64,000 nt of DNA from AWTP1-13 sp963840445 (GCA_963840445.1 CAWIZC010000010.1:156939-220938), one strand, 5' to 3'; numbered from the stretch's first letter, positions 8,464-17,768 are shown. Notes: generated by a model from the letters alone, not told the origin. Program-made: numbers and translations.

Positions 8464-8799
8464 TCATGAGCGCGCGCCTCGCGATGCCTTTGCGGTAGAC
8501 GATTGGGGTTTGTCGCTGCGCGCGGGCACAGCGTCGGCGCCGGAGGCTGGCGGGCTGCGCGACAGGGGATAGGCTGAAGCATCGTACAAGACGCGCATCT
8601 CGCGCGCGTCGTAGCGCTCCTCGCCGATCTCCAGATAGGCGCCCACCAGAGCTTCGGCAGGCAGCTGCTCGATGGCGAACCGGAGGGCCTCGGCGGCGCT
8701 CTCGAAGCGCTTATAGCCGACCGGATGCCGGCGGGAGCCTCGGGCGCGGCTCGGATAGATCTCAGCGGCAGCATCGTAATCGAAGGGATGCGCGGTCAT
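8464..8799 (-). CDS. conserved hypothetical protein (111 aa)
   Basis: Begins MTAHPFDYDAAAEIYPSRAR. The central part, 'GYKRFESAAEALRFAIEQLP' followed by 'LVGAYLEIGEERYDAREMR', is well-formed helix-strand sequence; the C-terminal 30 residues are Ser/Pro/Ala-rich and probably disordered. It lies 46 bp upstream of the 67-aa gene on the same strand. Function unknown. Confidence 0.5.
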   Translation of the reverse strand: MTAHPFDYDAAAEIYPSRARGSRRHPVGYKRFESAAEALRFAIEQLPAEALVGAYLEIGEERYDAREMRVLYDASAYPLSRSPPASGADAVPARSDKPQSSTAKASRGARS

Positions 8800-9093
8800 G
8801 CTGCGCACGCGGACCCATCCTCCATCCCAACACTCGAGATGTCGGCGCCGGTGAGATGCAGCACGAGATCGTCCTCGGCGCGCGGCAACGCGCATATGCC
8901 GAAGTCACCTTGATCAAAGGACGGGTGTCAGCCGCGATCGATCGCGATGTCTCAAGCCCCGATCACACCCAAGCGCGCAACATGCAGTGAACGGGCCGGG
9001 GGCTAATCGCTATGCCATCAGCGATGGGCTGTTGCGCGGTGCGCTCAATCAGAACGCACCGCCCATCATACGCTGCCGGCGGAACATGGTCAC

Positions 9094-9286
9094 CTAATAC
9101 TTCCCAGACGCCGTTAATCGGGCGCCAGCGCCGCAGTGGCTCGGCGGATTATCGCCGTTTGTCGCACGGGCCAGCTCGTCCATGAAGCCTTGCAGCTCCC
9201 TGGCGGACAAAGCGGCGCACATCGCACCAGACCCCGTTGCGCGACACGACGAGGGCCTGTCCGGGCGCGGCCCGATCGGCGTGCAT
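9094..9286 (-). pseudogene. possible small gene split by one-base insertion
   Basis: The minus strand reads MHADRAAPGQALVVSRNGVW and continues as CDVRRFVRQ. A frame one base over continues with ELQGFMDELARATNGDN and ends at a TAG (9096-9094). The full span is 64 codons plus one base. The two halves join into plausible protein if one G is removed near 9200. No family recognised; the call rests on coding-like character only. Confidence 0.3.
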
Positions 9287-9454
9287 CAGCAATGCGGCCT
9301 CGGGCCCTCAGGGCCTTGTAGTGGCGCATCCGCGAACGCCGGCATGGTTGGCCCGCAACCGGGGGGTCGCAATTCTGCTTGCCAGGACGAGTGCATTTTG
9401 GCTTATTGGCCGCCGAAGATGGGCAGTAGGCCCGTCGAGCGTCAGGATCGACCG

Positions 9455-9553
9455 GTGAGCGATTACGGCTCCATGGCAGCGCTGATCCGGCTGGGAACGC
9501 TTCCCGGTGCGGCCGCGCTTGGCCTCCTGACCCTCCTCCTTACCAGCCCCTGA
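9455..9553 (+). CDS. possible 32-residue membrane peptide
   Basis: A GTG start preceded by AGGA at 7-bp spacing encodes VSDYGSMAALIRLGTLPGAA followed by a leucine-rich end (LGLLTLLLTSP): one hydrophobic helix. Nothing else supports it. The rest of 8800-9665 outside this and the preceding entry shows no supported gene. Confidence 0.3.
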   Translation: MSDYGSMAALIRLGTLPGAAALGLLTLLLTSP

Positions 9554-9665
9554 GCCTCGACGCGCCGGCCATCCGGACAGTCGCTCAGGGGATTGCAGCC
9601 AGCCATCACTTAAAGATTTGAGTCCGCGCTCTAGACTGAGGCGGCCGCTGACAAGGACCAGACAC

Positions 9666-11256
9666 ATGCCGGATAAGACCATCCCCGGAGCAGAGGCCGG
9701 GCACAGCACTGCCGACAACGATCACGTCTACATCTTCGACACCACGCTCAGGGACGGCGAGCAGTGCCCGGGCGCCACCATGACCTTCGAGGAGAAGCTG
9801 GAGGTAGCCGATTTCCTCGACCAGATGGGCGTCGATATCATCGAGGCGGGTTTCCCGATCGCGTCCGAAGGCGACTTCGCGGCGGTGTCGGAGATCGCCA
9901 AGCGCATCAAGCGATCGGTGGTGTGCGGGCTGTCGCGGGCGGGCGAGAAAGACATCGACCGGGCCGGCGAGGCGGTGAAGGGCGCCAAGCGGCCACGCAT
10001 CCACACCTTCATCTCGACCTCGCCGGTGCACCGCAAGTACAAGCTGCAGAAGTCGGCCGAGGAGGTGTTGGAGATGGTGCACTTCCAGGTCTCCCGCGCC
10101 CGCAACTGGGTGGAGGACGTGGAGTGGTCGGCGGAAGACGCGACGCGCACCGAGATCGACTACCTGTGCCGTTGCGTGGAGACGGCCATCAAGGCCGGCG
10201 CCACCACCATCAACCTACCGGATACGGTCGGCTACGCCACGCCCGAGGAATACTTCCAGATGTTCCGCACGGTGCGCGAGCGCGTGCCGGGCGCGGACAA
10301 GGTGATCTTCTCGGTGCATTGCCACAATGATCTCGGCATGGCGGTGGCGAACTCGCTGGCGGGCGTCAGGGCCGGCGCGCGGCAGGTCGAATGCACCATC
10401 AACGGCATCGGCGAGCGGGCCGGCAACGCGGCGCTGGAAGAGATCGTGATGGCGATCAAGACACGCAGCGACGTGCTGCCCTATCACCTCGGCATCGACG
10501 CCAAGCTGCTTGAACCGCGCCTCGCGGCTGGTGTCGGCGGCGACCTCGTTCCCGGTGCAGTACAACAAGGCGATCGTCGGCCGGAATGCGTTCGCGCACG
10601 AGTCCGGCATCCACCAGGACGGCATGCTGAAGCACACGCAGACCTACGAGATCATGACGCCGGAGTTGGTCGGCGTGTCGAAGACCTCGCTGGTGATGGG
10701 CAAGCACTCGGGCCGCAACGCCTTCCGCTCCAAGCTGAAGGAACTGGGCTACGACCTCGGCGAGAACGCCTTCGAGGATGCCTTCAACCGCTTCAAGGCG
10801 TTGGCCGACCGCAAGAAGCACGTCTACGACGAGGATCTGGAGGCGCTGGTCGACGAGGAGATCGCCACCCAGCAGGACCGCATGAAGGTGGTAGCGCTGA
10901 CCGTGATCGCCGGCACCATGGGTCCGCAGTCGGCGACCCTGACGCTCGACATCGACGGCAACCACGTCACCGTGCAGTCGACAGGCAACGGACCGGTCGA
11001 TGCAACCTTCAACGCCATCCACAAGCTAGTGCCGCACCAGGCCAAGCTGGCGCTGTACCAGGTGCACGCGGTGACGGAGGGCACCGACGCGCAGGCCGAG
11101 GTGTCGGTGCGGCTGGAAGACGAGGAGGAGGGCCGCGCGGTCACCGCACGGGCTGCCGATCCGGACACGATGGTGGCGAGTGCCAAGGCTTACGTAGGCG
11201 CGCTCAACAAGCTGCAGGCGCGGCGCGGGCGGCTGCATGCGCAGCAGAGTGCGTGA
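9666..11256 (+). CDS. leuA: 2-isopropylmalate synthase, frameshifted
   Basis: The first committed enzyme of leucine synthesis, condensing acetyl-CoA with 2-oxoisovalerate. The N-terminal TIM barrel begins 'YIFDTTLRDGEQCPGATMT' and has 'SVHCHNDLGMAVANS' with the metal-binding His-x-His. The second frame, from about 10510, supplies 'NRASRLVSAATSFPVQYNKA', 'AFAHESGIHQDGM', and the C-terminal regulatory (LeuA dimer) domain. The frame changes at about 10507-10512 (AAGCTGCTTGAAC); deleting one base restores 'KLLNRASRL'. The corrected protein would be about 529 residues, normal for type-1 LeuA. The start ATG follows AAGGA. Probably an intact gene with a sequence error. Confidence 0.92.
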
Positions 11257-11270
11257 GGGGCCTAGGATGC

Positions 11271-11360
11271 GTAGGTTGGGTTAGGCCGCAGGCTGTAACC
11301 CAACCTTCCAAGGCGTGGCCAGTGTTGGGTTACGCGCTGTCGCGCTAACCCAACCTACCC
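11271..11360. repeat. REP-like double hairpin after leuA
   Basis: Contains GTAGGTTGGGTTAG, its near complement TGTAACCCAACCT, then GTTGGGTTACGCGC and GCGCTAACCCAACCTAC. The second pair folds as a long hairpin with a TGTC loop. Elements with this TTGGGTTA...TAACCCAA core occur dispersed in many proteobacteria. It may also stop leuA transcription. Confidence 0.7.
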
Positions 11361-11387
11361 GGGCTACGGACCGAACTGGGCCGCTCG

Positions 11388-11861
11388 TCACAGGTCTTTG
11401 CGGTAGACGATGAAGCCCGAGCGCTGCGCGATAGTCTCGTAGAGGCGTTGCGCGGTGACGTTGGTCTCGTGCGTCTGCCAGTAGACGCGCGTCGATCCGG
11501 CGTGCTTGGCGCGATCGTACACGGCAAGTATGAGCGCCTTGCCGATGCCTTTGCCGCGTGCGTCCTCGCGCGTGAACAGATCCTGCAAATAGCAGGTCGG
11601 CCCGAGCATGGTCGTGTTGCGATGAAAGATGTAGTGCACTGTGCCGATCAGCTGGCCGGATGCCTCGGCCACCAGGCAGTGGACGGGCTCATAGTGATCG
11701 AAGAACCGTGCCCATGTGGTGCGCGTGACTTCCATCGGTACCGCCGTCGGGCCGACCCGCTTGTAGAAGGCGTTGTAGCCTTCCCATAGCGGCAGCCATT
11801 GCTCGAAGTCGGACGGGGCGACATCGCGGATGCTGATTGTGTCTGTCACGGTTATAGGCAT
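11388..11861 (-). CDS. GNAT family N-acetyltransferase
   Basis: A 157-residue acetyl-CoA-dependent acyltransferase. The GNAT core has 'IRDVAPSDFEQWLPLWEGYN' at the N-terminus and the acetyl-CoA loop 'REDARGKGIGKALI' (motif A, R-x-x-G-x-G-x-A). The 'TRVYWQTHETNVTAQRLYE' segment resembles motif B. The chosen ATG follows GAGGGAG; the longer frame lacks family similarity. Substrate unknown. It runs toward the leuA repeat element. Confidence 0.85.
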   Translation of the reverse strand: MPITVTDTISIRDVAPSDFEQWLPLWEGYNAFYKRVGPTAVPMEVTRTTWARFFDHYEPVHCLVAEASGQLIGTVHYIFHRNTTMLGPTCYLQDLFTREDARGKGIGKALILAVYDRAKHAGSTRVYWQTHETNVTAQRLYETIAQRSGFIVYRKDL

Positions 11862-11979
11862 CTCCCTCGATGACGGCCTGCAACCTACGGGATGCACCAT
11901 CGGCCGACCTCACGCTTAACGCAATCTTAGCGTGCGTGGCGGAATATGGCAGGCGACCGGCCAGATTCCGCTAGGACCC

Positions 11980-12585
11980 ATGCCCACCTCCCTTCCGTGG
12001 CGACCGGCGCGCCTGCGCGCCGTGGCACCGACCTGCCTGTTTGCCGCAACGCTGCTGCTGGCCGGGTGCGTCCGGTATCCGCCGCAGACGGTTTACGGGT
12101 ATGCGCCCGAGACTATGGTCTCGATCAAGGACGGCTGGGAGCCGGAGGTGAAGCGGATGCCGCCCGCCCGGCCGCGGGTGAAGACCGCCGCACGTGCCGA
12201 GCCTCGCCCCGCGCCGGAGCCGCCGCGTGCGCCCGCGCGCCCCGAGGCGCGGCCGCAGGGCAGCCAGCTCGACTGCGGCCCGGACGCCGCGTGCCTGTCG
12301 CAGCTCAAGTCGCTGATCGATGATCCGCAGCGCAGCTGGATCGGCAAGCCGCTGCCGCCGACCGAGTACGCGCGCGGCGTGCGGCTGTTCGCCTACCGCG
12401 CGCTGCGCGCCCAGCTTACCTGCCGCGAGCTCATCATGGCGCTGGGCGAGATCGAGACCGCGCGCAAGCCGCTCAGCGGTCCCGTGCCGGGCGTGACGCC
12501 GGCGCAGGCCGCGCGCGCACGCACGCTGAGCGACGAGGTCGAGGCCGAGCTCAGGGTCGAGCGGGCCGCGCGCTGCAACGCCTGA
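11980..12585 (+). CDS. predicted lipoprotein
   Basis: A 201-residue protein with an N-terminal signal sequence ending in the lipobox 'LLLAGC', so Cys is the likely lipidated residue. A Pro/Arg/Ala-rich linker (about residues 55-95) follows. The C-terminal domain has paired cysteines ('LDCGPDAACLSQLK', 'LTCRELI') and ends in 'ARCNA', consistent with periplasmic disulfides. Function unknown. ATG 11980 is chosen because it directly precedes the signal peptide. Confidence 0.65.
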   Translation: MPTSLPWRPARLRAVAPTCLFAATLLLAGCVRYPPQTVYGYAPETMVSIKDGWEPEVKRMPPARPRVKTAARAEPRPAPEPPRAPARPEARPQGSQLDCGPDAACLSQLKSLIDDPQRSWIGKPLPPTEYARGVRLFAYRALRAQLTCRELIMALGEIETARKPLSGPVPGVTPAQAARARTLSDEVEAELRVERAARCNA

Positions 12586-12714
12586 CGTCGGTCGGGAGGG
12601 GGCAGAACCGCTTCGCGCCGCTCGCAACGCAGCTGCGTCGCCGCGACGGTCGCGCCGGGTGGGCGCCTGTGGCACGATGGGGAACGGTTCGAACCCTGCC
12701 GGAGGCTCCCCGCA

Positions 12715-13338
12715 ATGACCGCCCAGTCCCACATCATCGGCAGCATCGAGCAGCTCGAGACCATCTACAAGGACCCGGCCGAGCCGGCGCTGGTCAAGGA
12801 GACGGACTACGTTACGCCCGAGTACGGCCGCATGATCGCCGCCTCACCGTTCGTGGCGCTGGCGACGATGGGACCGGAGGGGCTCGACTGCTCGCCGCGC
12901 GGGGACCTGGCCGGCTTCGTGCGCATCCACGACAAGCGGACGCTGATGCTGCCTGACCGGCGCGGCAACAACCGGGTCGACTCGCTGCGCAACATCGTGC
13001 GCGATCCGCGTGTCGCCTTGCTGTTCCTGATCCCGGGTTCCGGCAGCACGCTGCGGGTGAACGGCCGCGCCCACCTGTCGACCGAGCCGGCGCTGCTGGA
13101 GACCTTCATCATGGAGGGCAAGGCGCCACGCAGCGTCACGGTGATCGCAGTGACGAGCGTGTATTTCCAGTGCGCGCGGGCGATAATCCGCTCGGATTTG
13201 TGGAATCCGGCCAAGCACGTCGACCCCAAGGACCTGCCCACACCGGGGCAAATCCTGGCCAGCATCACCAACGCGCGCGTCGGCGGCGAGGAATACGATC
13301 GCGTCTGGCCGCTGCGGGCCAAGGAGACGATGTGGTAG
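12715..13338 (+). CDS. pyridoxamine 5'-phosphate oxidase-family FMN-binding protein
   Basis: 207 residues with a split-barrel flavin-binding fold of the MSMEG_1061-like PPOX group. Visible features are 'SPFVALATMGPEGLDCSPRG' near residue 44, 'DRRGNNRVDSLRNIVRDPRV' near 80 (FMN phosphate contacts in relatives) and 'TLRVNGRAHLST' near 115. Such proteins are flavin- or F420-dependent reductases of unclear substrate. The start follows GGAGGCTCCCCGCA. Confidence 0.85.
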   Translation: MTAQSHIIGSIEQLETIYKDPAEPALVKETDYVTPEYGRMIAASPFVALATMGPEGLDCSPRGDLAGFVRIHDKRTLMLPDRRGNNRVDSLRNIVRDPRVALLFLIPGSGSTLRVNGRAHLSTEPALLETFIMEGKAPRSVTVIAVTSVYFQCARAIIRSDLWNPAKHVDPKDLPTPGQILASITNARVGGEEYDRVWPLRAKETMW

Positions 13339-13390
13339 GCGGTCCCCGCCGGCCTCTCGGACGATGATCGCGCGGCAAGCGCCTACCCCG

Positions 13391-13450
13391 CCCTGAGCCC
13401 GTCGAAGGGCGTCTGAGTCCGCCAAGCCGTGCTTCGACAAGCTCAGCACT
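13391..13450. repeat. dispersed inverted repeat
   Basis: CCCTGAGCCCGTCGAAGGGC (13391-13410) and GTGCTTCGACAAGCTCAGCA (from 13429) are imperfect complements of a repeat type found in many alphaproteobacterial intergenic regions. It lies between two convergent genes. Confidence 0.55.
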
Positions 13451-13498
13451 CCGGTTTGAGCTCGAGATCAGGTGATGTCTGGCGGAAACGCGCAGCCG

Positions 13499-13885
13499 TT
13501 ACTTCTTAGCTTTCGGTGGCGCCTTGGGCAGGACGCGCGGCAGGCTCGACCAGTAGAGGGCAAGCGCGCGCACCTGTTCGTCGTCGAGGGATTTTGCCAC
13601 CGAGACCATCACGGGATTGGTGCGCGCGCCCTGCTGGTAGAACCTGAGCGTGCGCTCGAGAATGTCGGCCGGCCAGCCAGCGATGGAGGGGATGCCGTTG
13701 TTGGCCCCGTCCGGGCGGTGGCAGGACGTGCACTCCTGGGCCAAATGTTGGCCGTAGCTTTTGAGCCAGGCCTCGTCTGCGCCGCGGGCCGCGACACAGC
13801 TGAGCAGGCCGATGGCCACGCCCAGTGGAACCAGCCAGAGATGCACGGGTTTGCACAACGTGCTTGCGAACTTCGAGGTGGCCAT
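13499..13885 (-). CDS. class I c-type cytochrome
   Basis: A 128-residue periplasmic monohaem cytochrome. The N-terminal signal anchor is hydrophobic (about residues 14-33). The haem site is CTSCH near residue 52, and a distal 'NPVMVSVAKSLDDEQVRALA' supplies the likely Met ligand near residue 92. Small c552/FccA-like cytochromes have this layout. It is transcribed away from the integrated element, whose left repeat lies 85 bp upstream, so its native promoter region is split by the insertion. Confidence 0.85.
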   Translation of the reverse strand: MATSKFASTLCKPVHLWLVPLGVAIGLLSCVAARGADEAWLKSYGQHLAQECTSCHRPDGANNGIPSIAGWPADILERTLRFYQQGARTNPVMVSVAKSLDDEQVRALALYWSSLPRVLPKAPPKAKK

Positions 13886-13969
13886 GCGCGTCCGGCTGAT
13901 GCAGCAACTCGTGATTTTCGCCGAGAGATCACATCGCTATACTAAAAAATAGAGATAGCTCGTATACCC

Positions 13970-13986
13970 CTCTAGCGGGTGGAGGG
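13970..13986 (+). repeat. left attachment-site direct repeat (attL)
   Basis: CTCTAGCGGGTGGAGGG, identical to 46593-46609. The left copy sits in CCCTC-N9-GAGGG symmetry, like core arms bound by tyrosine recombinases. No tRNA is at the site. Confidence 0.7.
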
Positions 13987-14144
13987 CAGGCAGGAATAAC
14001 GCTCCCTCACGAACAAGAACGTTTTCGACGATAACTCGCTGCCAGGCTTGCATTTCCGCCCGGCATGCCATAACGATCCCGCACAACCGACCACACGGCC
14101 TATCAGACTTTTTTTTACCTTAGCGTTACCTACGGGGGCTTCTC

Positions 14145-15401
14145 ATGAGCAAAACATGCAAACCCCGCACCCGCCGAAAGGCAATCCGCACCGATGTGCA
14201 GGTCCGCAAGGTGAAACCACCGACCAAGGACAAGGGTCAGATCGAGGTGCGCGTCGCCAACTACCCAGGTTTATTCCTGCGCGTGTCCTACGGCGGTGCC
14301 CGGACCTGGGCCCATTTCTATCGCCACCAGGGGAACACGAAGCGGCAGACGCTGGGTCGGTATCCGGTGGTGGGGCTCGCCGCCGCCTGCCAGCTTTACC
14401 TCGATGCGCGCCTGAAGCTGTTGAATGGCGAGGACCCGGGCGCGAGCGCGACCGCCAAGACCGGCAAAACGTTCGAGGAGGTGATGAAGGATTGGCTCCA
14501 GCGAGACCAGGGCAAAAAGCGCACCCGCGCCGAGACCGAGCGCGTCCTGAGTAAGGACGCATTGCCGGTGCTGGGTCAGCTGCGCATCGGCGATATCACG
14601 CGGGAGCAGCTCGCGGGTCTTATTGACGGCATCGTCGATCGAGGCGCGCCCTCGCTCGCCCGCAAGTGCCACGCACATCTGCACAACCTGTTCGGCTGGG
14701 CGGTCAAGAAGTATCGCCAGCACATCGCGGTAAACCCGATGGCCGGCCTGCCTGTAGAGGGCACAGACACGAAGCGCGAGCGCGCATTGACCGAGCAGGA
14801 AATCCGGGACGTGTGGCGCGCCCTCGATGTAGCGAACGTACCGGCCAGCTATCCGGCCTTGGTTCGCATGCTTCTACTCACGGCCGCGCGGCGCGAGGAG
14901 GTGGCGGGCATGGCCTGGCGCGAGGTCGAGGATGACGTCTGGGTTATTCCAGCCGCGCGGCACAAGACCGGCGAGAAGACAGGAGACAAGCTGCTGCCGC
15001 TGACGCCGGCCGTGCTGGCGCTGTTGGGCAAGGCGAAGGGTGGTCACGTGTTCTCGGCCACCGACAAGCCGTTCCAGGCCTTCAGCCGGTCCAAGGGGCT
15101 GCTCGACCAGAAGATCACCGAGCTGCGCGAGGCTGACGGCCGGGGGCCCATGCCGCAGTGGCAGTTGCACGATTTACGACGGACCGCCCGCACCATCATG
15201 TCGAAGGCTGGGGTCCCCTGGGACCATGCCGAGCGTGTGGTCGGCCATGCCATCCCAGGGATACGCGGCGTCTACGACAAGTACGAGTACCTGCCGGAGA
15301 AGAGGGATGCGCTTGAGCGGCTCGCCAAGCTGGTCGACGAGATCGTGCGGGGTGCAGCACCAACTCCTGCCCACGTCATGCGGGAGAAGGTGGAGGCCTG
15401 A
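14145..15401 (+). CDS. tyrosine recombinase / P4-type integrase
   Basis: A 418-residue site-specific recombinase. The N-terminal DUF4102-like arm-binding domain covers about residues 15-95 ('LFLRVSYGGARTWAHFYRHQ', 'LGRYPVVGLAAA'), and a SAM-like core-binding domain covers about 107-200. The catalytic domain has Arg249 ('TAARREEV'), Lys274, His342-x-x-Arg345 ('LHDLRRT'), His368 ('VVGHAIPG') and the nucleophile Tyr377 ('GVYDKYEYLPEKR'), so it looks complete. It is the first gene inside the left repeat and faces inward. Upstream bases 14110-14132 carry TTACCTTAGCG and TTACCTACGGG, possible arm-type sites. Confidence 0.95.
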   Translation: MSKTCKPRTRRKAIRTDVQVRKVKPPTKDKGQIEVRVANYPGLFLRVSYGGARTWAHFYRHQGNTKRQTLGRYPVVGLAAACQLYLDARLKLLNGEDPGASATAKTGKTFEEVMKDWLQRDQGKKRTRAETERVLSKDALPVLGQLRIGDITREQLAGLIDGIVDRGAPSLARKCHAHLHNLFGWAVKKYRQHIAVNPMAGLPVEGTDTKRERALTEQEIRDVWRALDVANVPASYPALVRMLLLTAARREEVAGMAWREVEDDVWVIPAARHKTGEKTGDKLLPLTPAVLALLGKAKGGHVFSATDKPFQAFSRSKGLLDQKITELREADGRGPMPQWQLHDLRRTARTIMSKAGVPWDHAERVVGHAIPGIRGVYDKYEYLPEKRDALERLAKLVDEIVRGAAPTPAHVMREKVEA

Positions 15402-15529
15402 GCTGCAGTCCTAACCGCGTAGACTACGCCCCAAAATGCTGTGGCGAAGATGCCGCGCGGCGAGCCCCTGCACACCCTGGTTTGGGATGGCCAGCCGCAC
15501 AGGCGACTCGGCCATGATAATCTGCGCCC

Positions 15530-16081
15530 ATGGCGGCCTGGGGCACGAAATTGCGGCAGTGGTGGCGGGGCGACGAGCCTGACGCCGGGCCGGCCGTAGT
15601 GAGGACTACGGCCCAGGTCGTGCCGGCGGCGGACCTCACCCAGAATCTCACCCAGAATCTCACCCAGACCCGACTGCCGCCAACCACCCAGGCTCCGCAG
15701 ACAGCAGAGGCGACGCAGGCCGAGGCCGAGCGCCGCAAGGCCCTGCGCGCTGAGCGCGTCCCGGTATCGTCCCGCAAGCGGCGGCGCAAAGCGCCGGTGT
15801 CGAAGGGTGCGGAGTACCAGGCTCGATACCGCGACAGGCTGATGGCAGAGGACCTAGAAGGTTACCTGCACCGCAAGCGGGTGGACGAGGCCGCGCGGTA
15901 CGCCAGGAAGAAGGCAGAGAAGGATGCCCAGGCTGCAGCTCAGGCCCCCGGCCAGGTAGGTGTCAGCGCCGATGTCGTCGACCTACAGGCTGTCCGTGCT
16001 GCTCGTACCGCCGAGGCGCCGCAGGTGATCGAGCAGATCGAGCAGGTGGATCAAACCGATCGAGAGGAGATCGCTGGATGA
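15530..16081 (+). CDS. hypothetical charged protein with LTQN repeats
   Basis: A 183-residue polar protein. Residues 36-47 contain LTQNLTQNLTQT, encoded by a 12-bp tandem repeat (three copies, 15635-15670). A basic stretch 'SSRKRRRKAP' near residue 80 and a charged coiled-coil-like region follow. No family recognised; its place after the integrase and its four-base ATGA overlap with the next gene suggest a phage-type operon. Confidence 0.55.
   Translation: MAAWGTKLRQWWRGDEPDAGPAVVRTTAQVVPAADLTQNLTQNLTQTRLPPTTQAPQTAEATQAEAERRKALRAERVPVSSRKRRRKAPVSKGAEYQARYRDRLMAEDLEGYLHRKRVDEAARYARKKAEKDAQAAAQAPGQVGVSADVVDLQAVRAARTAEAPQVIEQIEQVDQTDREEIAG
15635..15670 (+). repeat. 12-bp tandem repeat (3 copies) inside coding sequence
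   Basis: CTCACCCAGAAT twice, then CTCACCCAGACC. It encodes the LTQN repeats of the 183-aa protein. Confidence 0.8.
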
Positions 16082-16389
16082 CAGCGACACGAGCAGCGGG
16101 CAAGCGGCCTAGGGCCAGTTCCTCGATCGCACCCAAGCGGCGGCAACAAACCGCCAAGCAGCACGCTGCCCGCTTCGGCGTCGATTGCCTGCACCCTGGC
16201 GACGATGGCGTCGAGCTGCGCGCGATCCACAAGCGGTACAAGGCCTGGTGCGCAGAGAAGGGCATGGAGCCACTGTCGGCCATTCAGATCAGCGACGCAC
16301 TGGCCGAGCTGTTCGAGGAGGTGGGGATCGCCGTTACCGAGGAGCGCGGCCGGTTGATCGCTGCCGGCGTGGCGCTGAGACCTGCTTGA
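16078..16389 (+). CDS. small helical protein, weak resemblance to primase accessory winged helix
   Basis: 103 residues. A basic N-terminus ('KRPRASSSIAPKRRQQTAKQ') precedes 'IHKRYKAWCAEKGMEPLSAI' and 'QISDALAELFEEVGIAV'. This pattern resembles the C-terminal winged-helix region of phage/plasmid primases (R-x-Y-x-x-W-C-x-x-x-G-x-x-P-L-S) but stands alone here. It overlaps the previous stop by ATGA, indicating coupled translation. Function by resemblance only. Confidence 0.55.
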   Translation: MTATRAAGKRPRASSSIAPKRRQQTAKQHAARFGVDCLHPGDDGVELRAIHKRYKAWCAEKGMEPLSAIQISDALAELFEEVGIAVTEERGRLIAAGVALRPA

Positions 16390-16558
16390 GCTAGCGCGCT
16401 GCAGCATGACCGCCTTGGCGTGCTCGTAGAACGTTCCGGTGGGCACGCGGAAGCCGCTCAGCTCGTAGATGGACGGCGAAGTGAGCGGTGAGCGCTTTGC
16501 GTACCCACGGCAACTCGTTGTAGCGGGGAGGGCTAGACAATGCCTCTCCTGATGAGGG

Positions 16559-17353
16559 GTGCGCCCGCTTGCCCCGATCGTGGGCATCAACCCGAACCGG
16601 CTCGTCGCAGTGGCTGTAGTCTACCTAGATGACAGCGGAACGCATGGCGACACCCCCATCATAACGATGGCTGGGTACGTCTTTTCTGCGCGTGAATGGG
16701 AGGAGTTCGAGCGCAAATCCAATCGCTTCCTGAAGGAGCACCGAGTGCCGGTGTTCCACGCAAAGGTGTTCAACAAGGCCAAGCAGGCGCCATTCAAGAA
16801 TTGGAGCCTGCCCAAGCAGCTAGCATTCGCCGATGGCTGGTTCTCAATTGCTGCCGACCATGTCATGCGGGGCATCACCATCTCGTTGCCCAAGCTCGTC
16901 TACAACGACTTCCGAAAAGAGACGAGGAAGAACCAGAACGTCTCAGTCTATGGCCAATGCTTCAATGGCGTGCTCTGCGAAATCAAGGACGACCATGAAA
17001 TGTGGTCGCTCGCGAAGGCCGAAGGCCTCACCGTTGTGCTGGAGTTAGGCAACAAGAACAACGAAGGTTTGAAGCAATTCTTTTATGGCGTGCGAGAAAA
17101 GCGAGGCTACGAGAAAGAACTTCGTGACATCGGCGAGTGCGCGAAAGAGGATTGTTCAGCTATCCAGCTTGCCGACTTCTTGGCGTTTTATTCATGGCAC
17201 TACGCCGTGAATTGCTACGATGCTGGGCCAGGCAAAGTTGCCAAACATCTGCCGGCGTTGCTGGATTTGGCAACGCAGAAGGTTGGGACCATCGGTCAAC
17301 TGGCAGACGGCTTCAGCGTCGCGCCGTTCCAGAGCGACCGAAAACGAGCCTAG
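16559..17353 (+). CDS. DUF3800 family protein
   Basis: 264 residues. The N-terminal 'VYLDDSGTHGDTPIITMAGY' carries the conserved Asp residues of DUF3800, a predicted RNase H-like fold. The C-terminal half has 'CSAIQLADFLAFYSWHY', matching the family Q-x-A-D motif. DUF3800 genes are common on mobile elements and near defence genes; their biochemical role is unsettled. The exact start is uncertain (GTG at 16559, or a later GTG near 16610 right before the core). It is less GC-rich than its neighbours, suggesting separate acquisition. Confidence 0.75.
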   Translation: MRPLAPIVGINPNRLVAVAVVYLDDSGTHGDTPIITMAGYVFSAREWEEFERKSNRFLKEHRVPVFHAKVFNKAKQAPFKNWSLPKQLAFADGWFSIAADHVMRGITISLPKLVYNDFRKETRKNQNVSVYGQCFNGVLCEIKDDHEMWSLAKAEGLTVVLELGNKNNEGLKQFFYGVREKRGYEKELRDIGECAKEDCSAIQLADFLAFYSWHYAVNCYDAGPGKVAKHLPALLDLATQKVGTIGQLADGFSVAPFQSDRKRA

Positions 17354-17374
17354 CGAAATGCCTTGCGCCGCCGG

Positions 17375-17566
17375 TCACGACCGGCGTGGCGCTGACTTCC
17401 GCGCGCACCACTCGGCGCGGATTGTCCTCACGTGACGATTGACGGCCATGGTGCTGAGCCCGAGTGCCTCAGCGCACTCCACCTGCGTGGCGCACAGGTG
17501 CTCGCGAAAGAACCGGCGCAAGACATCGAGGTTTGCGTCGCCTAGATCAATCTGCCGCCAGTTCAC
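17375..17566 (-). CDS. small helix-turn-helix DNA-binding protein
   Basis: 63 residues, GTG start preceded by AAGGAG. The sequence 'FREHLCATQVECAEALGLST' followed by 'MAVNRHVRTIRAEW' is a clear helix-turn-helix with a recognition helix after GLST. The C-terminus is basic. Likely a regulator of the element. It converges on the DUF3800 gene. Confidence 0.65.
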   Translation of the reverse strand: MNWRQIDLGDANLDVLRRFFREHLCATQVECAEALGLSTMAVNRHVRTIRAEWCARKSAPRRS

Positions 17567-17768
17567 GGCACCGTCTCCTTCAGGTCAGCAGCAGCACCAG
17601 GCCAAGGCCGCCAAGCAGCACGGCGGCCAGCAACATCCAGCCGACCCAATCCTCGTCGCGCCGATTGCGCCAGAGCTGCTGCTACATAGAAATGGTCGAC
17701 GGCGGGCCAAAGGTGGTCTGGCCGAAAGGCCCCAACCGCGAGTGCCCAACCCGACGAAGCCTTGGCCC

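Noticed and set aside
16390..16550. Minus-strand protein-like stretch (SIYELSGFRVPTGTFYEHAK)
   Set aside because: Looks coding over about 40 residues but has no start, stop context or family; probably coincidental or a tiny remnant.
17571..17690. Hydrophobic minus-strand stretch (WVGWMLLAAVLLGGLGLVLL)
   Set aside because: The only start codon leaves 18 residues after an in-frame stop; it may be the end of a frameshifted small gene but cannot be supported.
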